The notes: generated by a model not told the origin, from the sequence alone. Positions 36,561-49,321 are shown, numbered from the stretch's first letter. The stretch: 64,000 nt of DNA from Cannabis sativa (GCF_029168945.1 NC_083602.1:13327850-13391849); one strand, 5' to 3'. Translations and numbers: made by a program.

Positions 36561-37799
36561 TTTGCCTTATTTAAATAATTGTATTAGGTTAATTATATTA
36601 GTCTAACCTAATTAAAATTGAATTAGCAACATAATTAACTTTTAAAATATATGAAATTTATTTTTCATTGTAATATTTTAAAGTTAATTTTTAGAAAAAC
36701 ACTTAGTCAATGATATATTCTAGATAGTTATTTCTAGTACTAGTTATTATTTCTAATATTAAATAGGAAAATATCATTGATTGTGAAATTAATTGTCTCA
36801 TAATTAATTTTGGTACAATCTAAGTTTAGAATATTTTCCTAGTATTAAACTAGAATTAATAATTAAGTTTCCTCTTTACTTAATTATTTATTTCTTGAAT
36901 TTAATACATTTAATTAAATTGAAAATTTCAATATCTAAGTTGATTTTCATCATGATACTTAAATATTGTTATTTTCATGTTATTTAATTAAAGTTGAAAA
37001 TTATTTTAAGTTTGAAATCTTATTTTAGAATAACTTAAGTTTGAATAATTTTCAAAATATATTTTATTTTATTTTATTAATAATTTCCCAAAATTTCGAA
37101 ATTGCATTTCTTTAATGCAGAAATTTCGAATTTTATTTGAAAAATAGATTAAAGTTGAAAATTATTTATTTAATTTTGGACCAACTTAAATCAGTGACTT
37201 TTCCATTTGATGGTTAATTAAAATAAATGAACTAAAATATATTATAATTAGAAATTGGATTAATTAGTCTATGAAAGTCTAGATAGATATTATCTGTTTT
37301 GCTTGAAGTATTTTTCTAGTGTATTTAATTAAATAGAAAATTAATATTTAAGTTGATTTTTAATCATGATACTTAAATATTTGAAATTTTTCTTAGATAT
37401 TTAATTAAATAGGAAAATTATATTTTTTGTTGAAAATTAATTTTTATTAATTAATTTTGGGCCAACATAAAATTAGATAATTTTCCAGGATTTATTTTAT
37501 TTTATTTTAAAGCATTTTCGAAAATGCAATATATATTTATAGAAAATTAAATTTGAGTTGTAAATTAATTTAAATTAATTTTGAAACAACTTAAATTGAA
37601 TAATTTTCTAAATATTTATGGAAATTATTACTAAGATGGAAATAATTCACGTTATTTATCTATCTAAGTATAATTTATAAATATTAAAATTTATATTTGG
37701 AATTTTTCATTCTAAATTGGAAATTTTAATTAAATAAATATATATTTAAAATAAATGGATTAAAATAAATATTAGAAAAAAATACAACCCTTCATTAAA

Positions 37800-38171
37800 T
37801 AATGAGCTTTATTATAAGGATATTCGATCTCCATTGTCGGTTTTACATAGCTATTGTTTTAGTGAGTAATCCTCCCTAATGGAGGAACGTTCATTAGCAA
37901 GTTAGCACCGTTTAATCTCGAAAGATAAGTAATCTTGTAAGTTTTTTTATATAGTTTATGATCACCCTAATGGTGGCGACTGTATAAGACTTGCAAGAAT
38001 ATGAAACAATGGTGGAAGCTCATAAGATAGAATAGCCTTGACTCTCGCCTAAACGGGACAGCGCGGATTTCAATCTTGATCGAATAAAAGGTTGCTAGAA
38101 TGTTTGACATTTTAGATGAGCTGACAACTCTGTTCAATGAATGGTAGCTTTGACTCTCGCCTAAACGGGAC
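37800..38171 (+). promoter_or_regulatory. Conserved GC-richer block (A4)
   Basis: Counterpart of 25570-25935. It keeps the TCCTCC/GGAGGA hairpin (37870-37886) and both copies of the CTCTCGCCTAAACGGG motif, 112 nt apart, although no gag follows. Confidence 0.6.
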
Positions 38172-38317
38172 ACTGATATCAGTTTGTTGAAAACCTTGGA
38201 AATTATTTAGGATTGTATGTTTTAGTATTTTTACTTGTCATTCCTACTTGCTATGTGCTTCATAATTTCTGAATTGTGTATGAATTTGTATTGAACCATG
38301 TTATTTTCTGTTATTAA

Positions 38318-38960
38318 ATTGTAGTTTAATTTCGAATCTTCATTGTTGGTCTAACTTGATTTGTTTTTCTAATGAGATAAATCCCTAATGGATTTTCACC
38401 ATTAGACTAACATAATAGTGTTAGATCTCGAAAGATAAATATTGTAAATGCAACATCTAGATGTTCATCAATTGATGACACCTTAGACTAGTGTTTTACA
38501 ATATGAAACAAGAAGATTGTATAAATAAGATTACATTGACTCTTGCTAATCGGAGCATCGTTGGATTCTTATTTAAAACGAAATTATCCTAATTCCTCTT
38601 AGCTTATTCATTTCGAAATAGCTTAAAGACATATCATTGGATGAATGGTCTATAAATCATATAAAGTCTTAATTTCTCTTAAGAAATTAGATGACGCATA
38701 TGATTATATTCCCGGAATTCTATCCCTAAATGATATAAATCCTCAATCTTAGATATCTCCTACTTGTATAGGCAAATCATAGAGTTAGATTAGTAGTGGT
38801 GGTCCAAGAAAGAATTACTAATTATACAGTTACACTTTCACAAGTGTTTCATAACCATTTTCTTTCAATGGATTCAAACTGTATGAGTTTAGTATTCTGT
38901 GACCAGAATCCACTTGCACTATTCTAAGAACTCTTTGATGTAACTTAAATCATCAAAAGA
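38318..38960 (+). other. A4 conserved segment in place of gag
   Basis: After the conserved leader block and TTGTAG-like site, A3 has gag, but A4 has about 640 nt of unrelated sequence. The same segment, reverse complemented, fills 1-725 of A1. I find no open frame spanning it and no recognised domain. It is followed in A4 by decayed pol. Origin unknown: captured sequence or an old pol fragment. Confidence 0.65.
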
Positions 38961-40870
38961 TAAAACCACATATTTTATAAATCTATGGCATTTGTATCTT
39001 GTTCATGGTGGTTTTGACAAGATCATTCTCTGCAAAGAGTTAATATGCCTATATCCACTGAAAGTAATTTCATCTCATTCGCAGATGGATGTACATTCAG
39101 GGGTGGATATGAGTCTTCGTTGTATTCTTAAAACAATCACTCTAGATTTTACCTTATGCAAAGGAAATTTGAAATGTTTGAAAAATTTCATGAATTTCTA
39201 GCAATGGTGAAGGTAAGTGGTTAAAGATCTTGCGAACTGATAGGGGTGGAGAAAAAGTTAGTAGATATGCAGTTCAAAGATCATTAATTTGATTTTGAAT
39301 TATATCCAAACTTACCTCCCCAGAAATTCGAGTTGCATATTGATGATTAGTTACTAGTCGTTGCCTAAATCCTTATATGGAAATAAAATTTCAGAATGAT
39401 GCAATGGTTGTATACTTAATGTAAATCATTACTAGATTCATGGATGACCTAATCAAAATTTTAAGAAAAGCTAGAACTGCTAACCTTGGTTTGCATGTTT
39501 GTTAGCTATTCTAAGTGATTAGGGGTGGAGCATCCCATAGTCATTAGATAAGAAAGTGTTTGTTTAAACAAATACTGCCTTTCTAAGAAAATGACTAAGT
39601 CTGAAAATAAAGTAGCAAATAAAGGAGATATTTTTTCTTGATTCCAAAAGTGTTCTATCATCTTATTTTACAAGGTGATCCCACTGCCTCTGTTGTCTTA
39701 ACACAACTGAAGAGGTCTATACCATTTAGTTTTCTTTGACATAGTTCACGGTACCTTGTTGTAGTGGGAGAGTTTCTAGGAACTCACCTTCTTATAACTT
39801 GGAAGACACTAGTGATTAAAATCCATTGTGAGTTTAAACAAGTAATGGATTGTCAAGATAAGAAACTAAGAAGAAAGCCAATAGAACTATGGTTTGATCC
39901 ATTCACATGGAGTAACCTAAAGTTTTCTGTTACGAGGACATGAAAGGAAATTTCGTTAATGAGTCTATTCAATGGACTTAACAAAACTTCCTGTCCCTAG
40001 TATTATAGGTTTGAGTTTATCTAAACCTATGGCTTGTGGTATACCTGGAAATTACTTACTCTAATGCAAGCATGAGATGCTGATGCATTTTCTTTCCAAT
40101 GGAAATCTATAGAAGCTTCACAAACTTCTTAGATATAGATTTTACTTATCTAAGGAAAAGTTTCAACTATTCCAGAGAAGATAAAGCCATGAAAGAATTC
40201 TTAAATCAACAGTGAGAGGTCTCAGATATGCTTTTGTATGCCTTAGACCAGACACCTGCTGTTGAGTGGGAGTAATGAGTAGGTATCAGATTAATCCAGG
40301 AGAGGAACATTGGAAGACAATCAAGTAAATCTTAAGATTAAGAAGAGGAACTATATGTTAGTCAATAAGGGTGGTTTTGAAACTCTTAGACTACACCACA
40401 TCAGATTTTAAGACTTGCCTTTGTGCTAGAAAGTCGCCTGATGAGATGGTGATTACTTTGGGGGTGGAGTAGCGATTTTGGAGAAGTGTAAAAACCTATC
40501 TGAAATCTCTTGGTCTACCAGAGAGAGACTGAATGTTAAAAGTTGCAGGAAAGATACTTTTTCAGTCTAAGGAAAGTTCTATACATTTGTGGCAGTGTTC
40601 CAACTTGCCTTAACTACTAGGGTTACTTCTTGAATAACGAAAGAGTAGTTGCCCAAAAGTATAGAATCCAGTATCCCAAAAGAGTAGACATATAGAGAGG
40701 AATTTCACATTATCAAGGATTTTGTGATTAAGGAAGAGTAATGGTGGAGAAGAGGTTGTGTTTAATTCAACCTGTCAGATCCCATTACGAGGAGTTTACT
40801 ACTATTACACTTGATTGGTATATCAAGGTGTTAATGATTATTTGAAATGCACTTTTTGTTTTATATTAGT
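38961..40870 (+). pseudogene. A4 decayed copia pol remnants
   Basis: Short recognisable pieces lie in pol order, separated by stops. 38985-39201 resembles the integrase-preceding region (L-W-H-L-x-L-x-H-type). TDRGGE at 39236-39253 is the integrase motif around the second catalytic Asp. About 40240-40530 resembles the RNase H region ('RPD', 'SRYQINPGEEHWKT', 'SDF', 'ARKS', 'GG'). The RT core is missing or unrecognisable. The total is far shorter than a full copia pol, so large deletions occurred. Confidence 0.75.
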
Positions 40871-40883
40871 GCAAGTGGGAGTT
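40871..40883 (+). other. A4 polypurine tract
   Basis: GCAAGTGGGAGTT immediately precedes the 3' LTR. The same tract precedes the 3' LTRs of A2 (18730-18742) and A3 (44857-44869). Confidence 0.75.
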
Positions 40884-42807
40884 TGTTGGGTTTTATGCCC
40901 TAAATAAAACTCATTTCATATAATCAGATTTACTTATTAATAAAGATCAGAAATAACATTTTATGTTGCATGGTTCACATGATTTATTTCATGATTATAT
41001 GTATATAATGTATGAATTCTTTTTAAGTCCAGAACATATGAGTTGGTTAAAGATTATAGTGTTGTCAGCACAGTGGAATATAATCTTTATTATATGTTCA
41101 AAAGTAGATTCCCTGATTTGTCAGAACACTGGATTTAGACTGACATGGTATAATCAGCGATAGGTATTCTTACACCTTGGAAAAGTGTTATGTCCTTTCC
41201 AGGACATTGGCAAAGTTTACCAGTATCGGATGCATGGAGTATGCATTGGAATGGACCGATATTGAACTTTGAATTAGATTTTGAAACTTACCGTAAATAT
41301 CTATTCAATTCAATATCAACTGTTGATCCTAGATCACATGATCGAAATCCTGATATGGTTAGGCTCAGTCTCAAGAGTGTTATTCGTGTTCTTTGATTTG
41401 TTAGTTAAGCCTAGTTTTGTATCAGGGTGATACGTACATTTTGGGAACACGGTAATACAATTGAGTGGGGGAGCGCTAACATAAATATGGAATCTATAGC
41501 TTCTATTTGGCAAATAGAAGTAAAGGATGATTTCCTTCGAGCTTAACCAAACGAAGATAAATGGTGGAGATCTCATTTCACTTAGGTGAAATATCATTTA
41601 TACAGGGTTAAGTGTTTTAAGGATAAAATACATTGTAGGGTGTTACGGTAATTTAATCCTTGTACAGTGTAAATCATCTATATAGAGGATCATTGATCAC
41701 ATTAGGGTTATAACAATGGATAACTGATGACGTGTCTATATCGTGGAACATATAGAGCGTTTCTATATGACTGAGAGTGCAATTCCAAGTTCTAAGTGTG
41801 GATTCAATGAGGAATTAATAAGTTAGGGAATTTACTTGGTAAATTCGGTTCGACTTATTGGAAGCTCGGTTATATAGACCCATGGTCCCCATACTAGTTG
41901 AGGCCATACTGCTTGTAAGACTCAGTTAATTGATTTTAATTAATCAATTATAATTCTAAAAGTTAGACTATGTCTACTTTATGAATTCTCACAGATTAAG
42001 GATGAAATCGTAAAGAAAAGGGTTTCTAGGTTTAATTATTAATTAAGAGACTTTGTATGTCTAATTAATAATTATTTTAAATGACAATATTATTTAATAA
42101 TCTATTTTAGTTATTAAATAATTAGTTTTGGCATTTAAATGATTAGAATTGGAAAAATGGCATTTTTGGAGAAATAGAAATAAAATTGAGGAAACTGCAA
42201 AATCCAAGTGAGGCCCATTTCCCTCTATGGCCGAAGCACTCCCTTTGTGTTTCCCAATTATTATTTTATTTTTTAATTGCCATGTAATTGCTAATCAAAG
42301 CCTAGCTATGATAGGAAAGTGGTGGATCACACTAAATAAGGCAGTTAATCAATTACACAGTAATTAAGGAAACTGTTTTATTTGGAAAGTTGTGCTCTCC
42401 CTTTTCCCTATATAAAGGAACCTTGCTCTCTTCTCTTACACATCATCATATGGATGAAAAGCCACGAAATTAAGAGAGAAAAATAGAGAGAAATTTCGAA
42501 ATCCTTGTGAGATGAGTAGTGCCCACACACATCAAGTGGTATCTCAATCATAGTATGGAAGACTATGGAATTTCTGCATCAAAGAAGGAGAAAAGAAGAT
42601 CCAGGTTCAGATCTTGGTGATGCTCTGCTACAGAAAGTAATCAAGGGCTAGAGATCTGAACGGAAGGAGTCATATTATTCCGCTGCACCCACTGTAAGGT
42701 TTTCTAACTTTATATGTGTTTATTTTCATTGTTTTAGAATTCATATTAGGTTGTTAATCCAACATACTTGTTAGTAAATCTAGATCCTGGTAAAATAATT
42801 TCCAACA
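40884..42807 (+). repeat. 3' LTR of A4 (1924 bp)
   Basis: Starts TGTTGGG after the polypurine tract and ends TTTCCAACA, followed by TGGTA. TATATAAAG lies at 42409-42417. By eye it differs from the 5' LTR at only about ten places. The frame 42746-43069 straddles its end and A3 gag and is not a gene. Confidence 0.95.
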
Positions 42808-42812
42808 TGGTA

Positions 42813-43140
42813 ATGGGACGATGAAACCTGAAGCAAATGTTGCCTCTACTTCGAAGCCCAAATCGAAGAAGAAGTGGAACAGCACCAAGAAGCGAACAAA
42901 AGCCATGAAGAATAAAAAGGCTGCTCCTTCTGGTGATGCTACACTTAAAGGAAAGTGTTTCTACTGCAATGAGAAAGGTCATTAGAAACCCCAATGTCCT
43001 AAACTTCTTGCAAAGAAACAAGGTATTTCCATTTATAAACTTTAAGAGTTTTAGTGAATTGTTATCCAATTGGATTTATGATTCTGGACTAACTTTGTTT
43101 ATTTGTTTTCTTCTTCTTATAGGCCAAGCTACTTGAACTC
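42813..43140 (+). pseudogene. A3 gag C-terminus and protease stub
   Basis: Continues A3 gag after the A4 insertion: a lysine-rich stretch, then a CCHC zinc knuckle C-x2-C-x4-H-x4-C (CFYCNEKGH..., about 42957-42998), which binds RNA. The residue after His is TAG at 42983-42985 where the family has Trp (TGG). Then 'WIYDSGLT' marks the protease active site, with Leu where Ala is usual. The protease is then lost. Confidence 0.85.
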
Positions 43141-44856
43141 AATTGAGTTGGATCAGATTGCTGGACCAAAGGGTGAAATCGTCCAGATGAAGATGAAGCT
43201 CTTTAATTTATTTTTGAATTAATTGTTTTAGTTTAAAGACAATTTGGATTTCAAATTTTAGTTAGGGATATTTATCCCTGTTTTTCTCATATTGTTGCAA
43301 TATTTTTTTTAATATTAATAAAGTTTCTTTATTTTCGAAATCACCATTGCAATTTATGAGATTGAGCTTCATTTATTTTATCTTCATCAACTATTACCAC
43401 ATTATATTTGTATGATTGTATGTGTAAGTGTTTCTATTATTGATGCAAATTCTATAATATTTACAACTCTTCATAGAGTTATATTAAATAAACACTAGAA
43501 ATTATTTCTATGTTTATTAATAATCGTTCATTCTAATACAATTATTGAGAATTTGTTTAATAAAAGGATCTTTTGATCTGATAGGGGTGGAGAAAAGTTA
43601 AGAAAACTATGCAGTTCAACGATCTTTTATATCTAATGAACTCTGGATAGTATTCAACTCCACATAAACTCTATCACACTAAGAGAATAATGATCTTTAC
43701 AACCTTTAGGGGTGGATCATAATCTCTATATACTTAGGGATAGAGGTTATCCATAGTACCCTATATGTATATTCTTAGGGGTGGAGTCTATTCCACAATT
43801 GCCTATGTAACACATATCTTATTTAAACATGGAAGTAATATGATGAGTTAGCTGTTGTCAATATAAATTCTTGATCTTGATTGTATGTTCCATTTCGATT
43901 TTACTGTTGTGAGTAAAAGTTTGATACCTTTGAAAGTTCTTTGTTAAAGTTTCACACTACCTTAATTGAGTGGGAGAATTTTAAAGTTCTATACCCATCC
44001 TCATTAGGTTGATACTTGTGATAGGTACTTAAGAACACTACTGAAAAGCAAATCTAACCATTCACATGGATAGGAATAGCTTATCAGAATTATGAGAATA
44101 AGATAAAAAACTCTAGTTCAGTCCATTCGAATGACTTGAACTTAGAATTCTTAATCCTCATAAAATTTTATGGTATCTTAATTTTGATTACTTTATCTCT
44201 GGCATGTATTTTTCACTTCAAAATACTAGTGTGCTATGTTGATGACTTAGTCTTAACTTAAAGTTTCAGACTAATACAAAAGTCACAACTGGATAACTCT
44301 CTAAACAATAAGAGGTTAAAAGTATTATTTAACCAGACATCTGCTATTGAGTGGGAGCTATCTGAGATGTAATCAAATAGGGAACATTAGAAGATATTCA
44401 AGAAGGATTTATGAAAGTGATCTATATGTTAGATATTAAGGAACTGTGTATCAGTTGTCTTTGTATCTCACCATCTAATTTCGAAATTCTTGAGATGGTG
44501 CTTACTTTGGGGGTGGAGGAATTATTGAATAATAATTCAAGCTCTACCAGAGAAGAATTGTAACTTGGTCTATTCGAAAATACCAGAAAGTTATATCACT
44601 GAAGAAAAGTCTACACTGTATTATCTCAATTACATATTTTAAAATATGAGAGATATGTCTTCTGTTTATTCAGATGTACTTTTAAAACAGTAAAAGATTT
44701 CAGTATCCCTTGATGAGTAAAGCATATAGTAAAGGATGTTTCATAAGAGTATTTATGAACTAGTTCCAGAAGTTTGGGTGGATTCAAATATACTACACTT
44801 GATCTGAAGATCAAGACATCAGATTGACCTATTTGCACAGTTTGTTTTATATTAGT
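43141..44856 (+). pseudogene. A3 decayed copia pol remnants
   Basis: Non-contiguous remnants in order: integrase SDRGGE at 43577-43594, an RT active-site YVDD at 44235-44246 (CYVDDLVL), and RNase H region pieces near 44332-44540. Stops are frequent and the total length is much below a normal pol. The region ends with the polypurine tract at 44857-44869. Confidence 0.75.
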
Positions 44857-45252
44857 GCAAGTGGGAGTTTGTTGGGTTTTATGCCCTAAATAAAACTCTT
44901 TACAATCTGATTAGTTATCAATATAAGAAATTTGAAGTGATTGATGTTTGCATGAATTTTACATGCTAATGGTTTAATATGTTTATTACATTCACACACA
45001 CAAAATCAGTTAAATCCAGATCATATGTTTATTCACAATTACAGTATCGTCAACACAGTGGAATGTTATTGTGATCATATGAATCAAAAGACTTGGTCCC
45101 TGTTTCATCAGTGTTATTGGATTTACACTAATGTGATAATCAGCGATGATGTATACTTACACTTGGAGTAAGTGTTATGTTCTTTCCAGGACATTAGTAA
45201 AGTATACTAGTTTCGAATGTATGGAGTATACATTGGACTGGACCGATATTGC

Positions 45253-46560
45253 TGTTGCGATATTTTGCACACGCAAGTGTACGTATCGTTTCAAGTAGTA
45301 GACTCACTAGGAGTGAGGTCGATCCCACAGGGAGTGTAGTTAAGTACGTTAAAATTAAATTTTTACTTCTATTTGATTAAATAAAAGATAGGAAAAAAAC
45401 AATGAAGTATAAGAAAAATAGTTGGAAGCAACGATTCGAGAAAATTGATAGTTAATAAACTAGGGTGTCGATTTCAATTGTTTTTATTGAATATGGCCTA
45501 ACATGATTATTTTCCTAATATTAATTCCTATGCAATAGCAGGTTTACTAAGGTAATTTATAGTCTTCTCAGATATATAAACCTCAATTACATGTAAACTT
45601 TCTACTCTCGTGATAAATTTAACATGCAACAGGCATTAAGCATAAAAACCCTATAAGCTATCTAAACCATATAGGTACTCTCGTCCTATATCGAAATTCA
45701 GTTCTATTTTACTATAGCATATTTGACACTCACTTCTCAGATCTCGCATCAAAATCATAGACAGATAATTGGTGATCAGGCAATTAAAAGTAATTAAGCA
45801 CAAATAAAATAGAATACATAGAAATTAGGGGGAAAATTAATCATCTTAAAACCATAAACAATGTTAAACAATATCCATCTAACCCTAATTAAAGTGTTTA
45901 GCTACACATGTTCATGGAAGCACAAATACACATATTAACTTTAAGAAAATAGATGAAAATAGAGAAGAGAAGAATGCTGAAAACCCTCTGAAGAATGCCT
46001 CCAATATTGCAGTTGATCTCTCCACTTTGCATATGTATTCTCTCTGTTTTTCTCTCTAAAATTGCTTGATGAAATCAACTCCCTTCTTCCCTTTATATAG
46101 GCATTGAAGGCCTAAAAATATGGAAAAAACGCAATATTTAAATTCCCACTCGAATTTAAATTTTTGGGAAACCTCAAACGAGATATTTTTTTCTGCTGCG
46201 TCGACTGATAGTATTTGGACCATAACTCTCTCAATATTGCTCGGAATTGAAAGATTCAAGATGTTCCGGAAAGATAAAAGAGAGATCTAGAACTTTCATG
46301 TTTTGACTTTTTCCAAAATCCAATCAGAAAACCGTCGAATTCAGGCTTGAAGTTTCGGCTTCCACAATTTTCTCTATAAAAAATATCATGATATTTTTTA
46401 TCTTTTTCCCATCTTTTTCTCTGATATTTTTCTAATCTTCTTCTATTTTAAATCTGTAAAAATAAAAGATAATAAGCGTAAAAATGCTCCAAACACGATT
46501 AAAACTTAATTAAAAATATACTAAACTTAATCTAAAATTAATACTAAAAATAACCTAACA
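45253..46560 (-). repeat. 3' LTR of D2 (1308 bp)
   Basis: Plus-strand ends TGTTGCG and CCTAACA. TATA-like box (CCTATATAAAG, minus) at 46091-46101. CTCAC-TAGGA-GTGAG near the left end is a hairpin at the place of the one in D1. Confidence 0.95.
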
Positions 46561-46600
46561 AATTCCCCCAAACTAAGCTTTTACTCGTCCTCGAGTAAAA
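46561..46600 (-). promoter_or_regulatory. D2 polypurine tract and adjoining hairpin
   Basis: Plus AATTCCCCCAAACTAAG abuts the LTR (G-run on the minus strand). TTTTACTCG (46579-46587) and CGAGTAAAA (46592-46600) form a perfect 9-bp stem with a 4-nt loop. D1 has the equivalent stem with a compensating pair. Confidence 0.78.
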
Positions 46601-47798
46601 CACTAAATAAACATTAAACAAGTCAATCTCCAAAACATGAGTAATTTTCAAGTAGGTTCAATAATATGATTATGAAAAAAATTCACTTATACATACAATC
46701 CAGAATTTCAGTTCAATTACACCCTTGACATATTTCAATTTATTTTCATTTAGCTCATCAAACCATAGAATGCAATTAACTAACAATTAAACCACTTTAT
46801 GTATGCCAATTACAATCATCAATCCACTAACCAAAAATTCCATATGCTTGCAATACTTACTATTCTTCACTAATATAGATTAATGCACAACCAAGAATCA
46901 GAAGGTCTTTCTAGGCTTGTAATGTTAGGCTTAGGGTAAAGGTAGTTGAAATGGTCATTTAGGCTTTACTATACCATAAGCTTCTCCAATCATGTCACCC
47001 ACAATATTTTTCACACAATCCCAATACCCTTTTTTCTAATTACATGAGAGATATATTCTTCAACAAGGGTGCAACAACTTTATATTTATCTTTTTTTTTT
47101 TTCTAGATTTGACACTAGTTGTCAGATTTTTCTTTCTTTTCTCCTTTTTATATTCTCTCAATTTTTCACACTTTTTTCCACTCACATACAACAAACTTCC
47201 ATCCAAATTCCCCCAAACTAAAGATCTACTTATGGTATGATTAGAATTGAAATTTTGGGTATTTATGGGTTTATCTTTTTAGGCTCAATATGTGTAGAAA
47301 AAAATAAGTTAAGGCTCAAAAAGGGTAACTAGGATAAAATTATAGGGATGGCTTGACAAGCACAATCGATTTAAAAAAAAAAATTGCCTAAATCACTTTC
47401 CTAGTCATGCATAATTTATTATTTCGCCTCAAATAGCAAGCAAGCAAGTTCTAGAATTTTCCAAACAACTTTTCACATATCAAATTAGCATACATAAACC
47501 AATTTAATTACTAGAAAATTACCTAATATGATTCTATGTTCTTTTAAATATAAAATTAAAATTAGTCAAGAATGTGATATCACCAAGCACACGGATTTTT
47601 CGAAAAATAAATGAACTTTTCAAATCATGCTATCTACCTACTTTCAAATTGACTCATATTAAGCAAATTAACTTACATTAAAAATAAAAAATTTAAATTA
47701 AAATTTTAAATTTAAGTTCACCCCCCAAACTAAAGTGACACATTGTCTCCAATGCGACATTAAAAACTAAAGGGAAGGGAACTTACCTGAGCGCCATG
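46601..47798 (-). other. D2 non-coding stretch in place of pol
   Basis: Occupies the place of RT to integrase. No domain is visible. Two more G-run motifs (plus CCCCCAAACTAAA) lie at 47206-47222 and 47719-47734, at spacing close to that in D1. T-rich tract at about 47085-47150. Confidence 0.78.
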
Positions 47799-49304
47799 TC
47801 AGTATGGCGGTGGTGGTGGTGGCGGGTAGAATCCACCTCTCGCATCCATGAGGGCCTTTGTGCCAAACAAAGAAAACTGACCTCCAATGTTGCAATTTTT
47901 AAAGCTTTCCTTAGATTGAGAGTCACCTTCATAACTCCCACACAATAGTCTTTTCATACGTCGTCGAAAAGTTCGAAAGCGTTCTTTAGACTTCCCTTTC
48001 TTCTTGTTGGTAGTTACTTCTCGATCATCCTTTACAACTTCCACTCGACAACAAGTAGGAATTTCAGTTGCGGCAAATACCTTGAAAGTCTCTTCTTCTT
48101 TTTGAACACGCAACTTTAACTCCCCCTTCTGTACATCAATTAATGCTTTCCCTGTTGCCAAGAAAGGTCTCCCCAGGATGATAGGAACATTACTATCTTC
48201 TTCCATATCTAGAACAATGAAATCAGCTGGGAAGATGAACTTGTCCACCTTTACTAACACATCCTCAATGACTCCTCTAGGGTGAGCTAGCGATCGATCT
48301 GCCAATTGAAGAGTTACAGTAGTTGGCTTTGCTTCACCTAGCTGCAATCTTTTGAACACTGACAAGGGCATTAAGTTAATACTGGCTCCCAAATCACATA
48401 GTGCATTTATTCCTTCAATTTTACCAATAGTACAAGGAATAGTGAAGCTCCCTGGATCTCTGAGTTTTGGAGGGAGTTTCTTCTGTAGAATAGCGCTACA
48501 CTCTTCAGTTAGAGCCACTGTCTCATAGTCTTCCATCTTCCTCTTCTTTGACAAAATTTCCTTCATAAACTTCACATAACTTGGCATCTGCTCTAGAGCT
48601 TCAGCAAAAGGAATGTTAATGTGAAGTCTTTTGAAGACTTCTAGAAACTTGGTGAACTGCTTGTCTAAGCTTGACTTTCTCAGCCTCTGAGGATAGGGTA
48701 TCTTTACATGATGATCAATACTAATCGGTGGAGACTGTTGTGGTGGTGCTGGGCTATCAGTAGCCTTCTCTGCTGTCGGTGTTGGTGTCGGCACTGGTTG
48801 AGCATTTATTTCTACATCTACCTCAACTGGTTGTGGTAACTCAGGCCCATCATACTTCTTACCGCTCCTCAGGGTAATTGCCTTGCAGTTTTCTTTAGGA
48901 TTAACTTCAGTGGTGCTAGGCAAATTTCCTTGAGGGCGGGTTGCTACCTGAGTTGCTAGCTGGCCCATCTGAGTCTGCAGGTCTTTAATTGAAGATCTAG
49001 TTTCAGTCATGAATTGGAGCAGTAAATCTGTCTGCAAACTAGAACTTCCACCAGAGGCTTGTTGCTGATTAAACTGTTGGTTCTGATTTCTTTGTTGATA
49101 GAACCCACTATTTCTTCGGTTGTTATTCTGGTTGAACCCATAATTGTTGTTGTTGTTGTTCTGTGAAAAATTCCCAATGGCCTTAGCTTCATCCATTGGC
49201 AAATCATCCACATCTGCTTGGCACTCCGAAAAGTGATGACTTCCTCCACATAACTCACAAACAATTTGGGCTTGCTTAGCTTGCCCTGCAATGATTTTAG
49301 TCAA
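47799..49304 (-). CDS. D2 gag C-terminus and aspartic protease (501 codons)
   Basis: Long open frame of an Athila-type element. Zinc knuckle at residues 16-28 (C16-x2-C19-x4-H24-x3-C28), then an Asn/Gln-rich stretch, a proline-rich linker, and a retropepsin-like domain with active site D304-L-G-A-S and later 'IILGRPFLAT'. The Asp is followed by Leu rather than the usual Ser or Thr, which is common in Athila elements. The end is a proline run before Tyr. No RT follows. The first Met is not the true start: the frame is open further upstream and should be fused to the 300-codon gag; one base is missing near 49317 compared with D1. Whether frameshifting or mutation explains this is not settled, though a deletion is simpler. 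Confidence 0.85.
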   Translation of the reverse strand: MTKIIAGQAKQAQIVCELCGGSHHFSECQADVDDLPMDEAKAIGNFSQNNNNNNYGFNQNNNRRNSGFYQQRNQNQQFNQQQASGGSSSLQTDLLLQFMTETRSSIKDLQTQMGQLATQVATRPQGNLPSTTEVNPKENCKAITLRSGKKYDGPELPQPVEVDVEINAQPVPTPTPTAEKATDSPAPPQQSPPISIDHHVKIPYPQRLRKSSLDKQFTKFLEVFKRLHINIPFAEALEQMPSYVKFMKEILSKKRKMEDYETVALTEECSAILQKKLPPKLRDPGSFTIPCTIGKIEGINALCDLGASINLMPLSVFKRLQLGEAKPTTVTLQLADRSLAHPRGVIEDVLVKVDKFIFPADFIVLDMEEDSNVPIILGRPFLATGKALIDVQKGELKLRVQKEEETFKVFAATEIPTCCRVEVVKDDREVTTNKKKGKSKERFRTFRRRMKRLLCGSYEGDSQSKESFKNCNIGGQFSLFGTKALMDARGGFYPPPPPPPY

Positions 49305-49321
49305 TGCCTCAACCTGAGCTG

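Larger units (their letters stand above)
34915..38317 (+). other. A4 leader, about 3.4 kb, AT-rich
   Basis: Untranslated leader collinear with those of A1 and A3. It holds the conserved blocks at 36467-36560 (TGGGCCTT/AAGGCCCA ends) and about 37800-38171, with hairpin at 37870-37886 and the 22-nt motif at 38038-38059 and 38150-38171. No credible coding frame; 35077-35308 frames are chance. Confidence 0.75.
26734..42807 (+). mobile_element. A4, gag-less copia-like element with nested D1
   Basis: Complete element flanked by TGGTA (26729-26733 and 42808-42812). After removing D1 and its duplication, its LTRs are 1925 and 1924 bp with few differences seen by eye. The internal part (34901-40883) has primer site, leader, a non-coding segment in place of gag, decayed pol and a polypurine tract. 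It cannot encode Gag or enzymes, so it must have used proteins from another element to insert. Confidence 0.95.
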
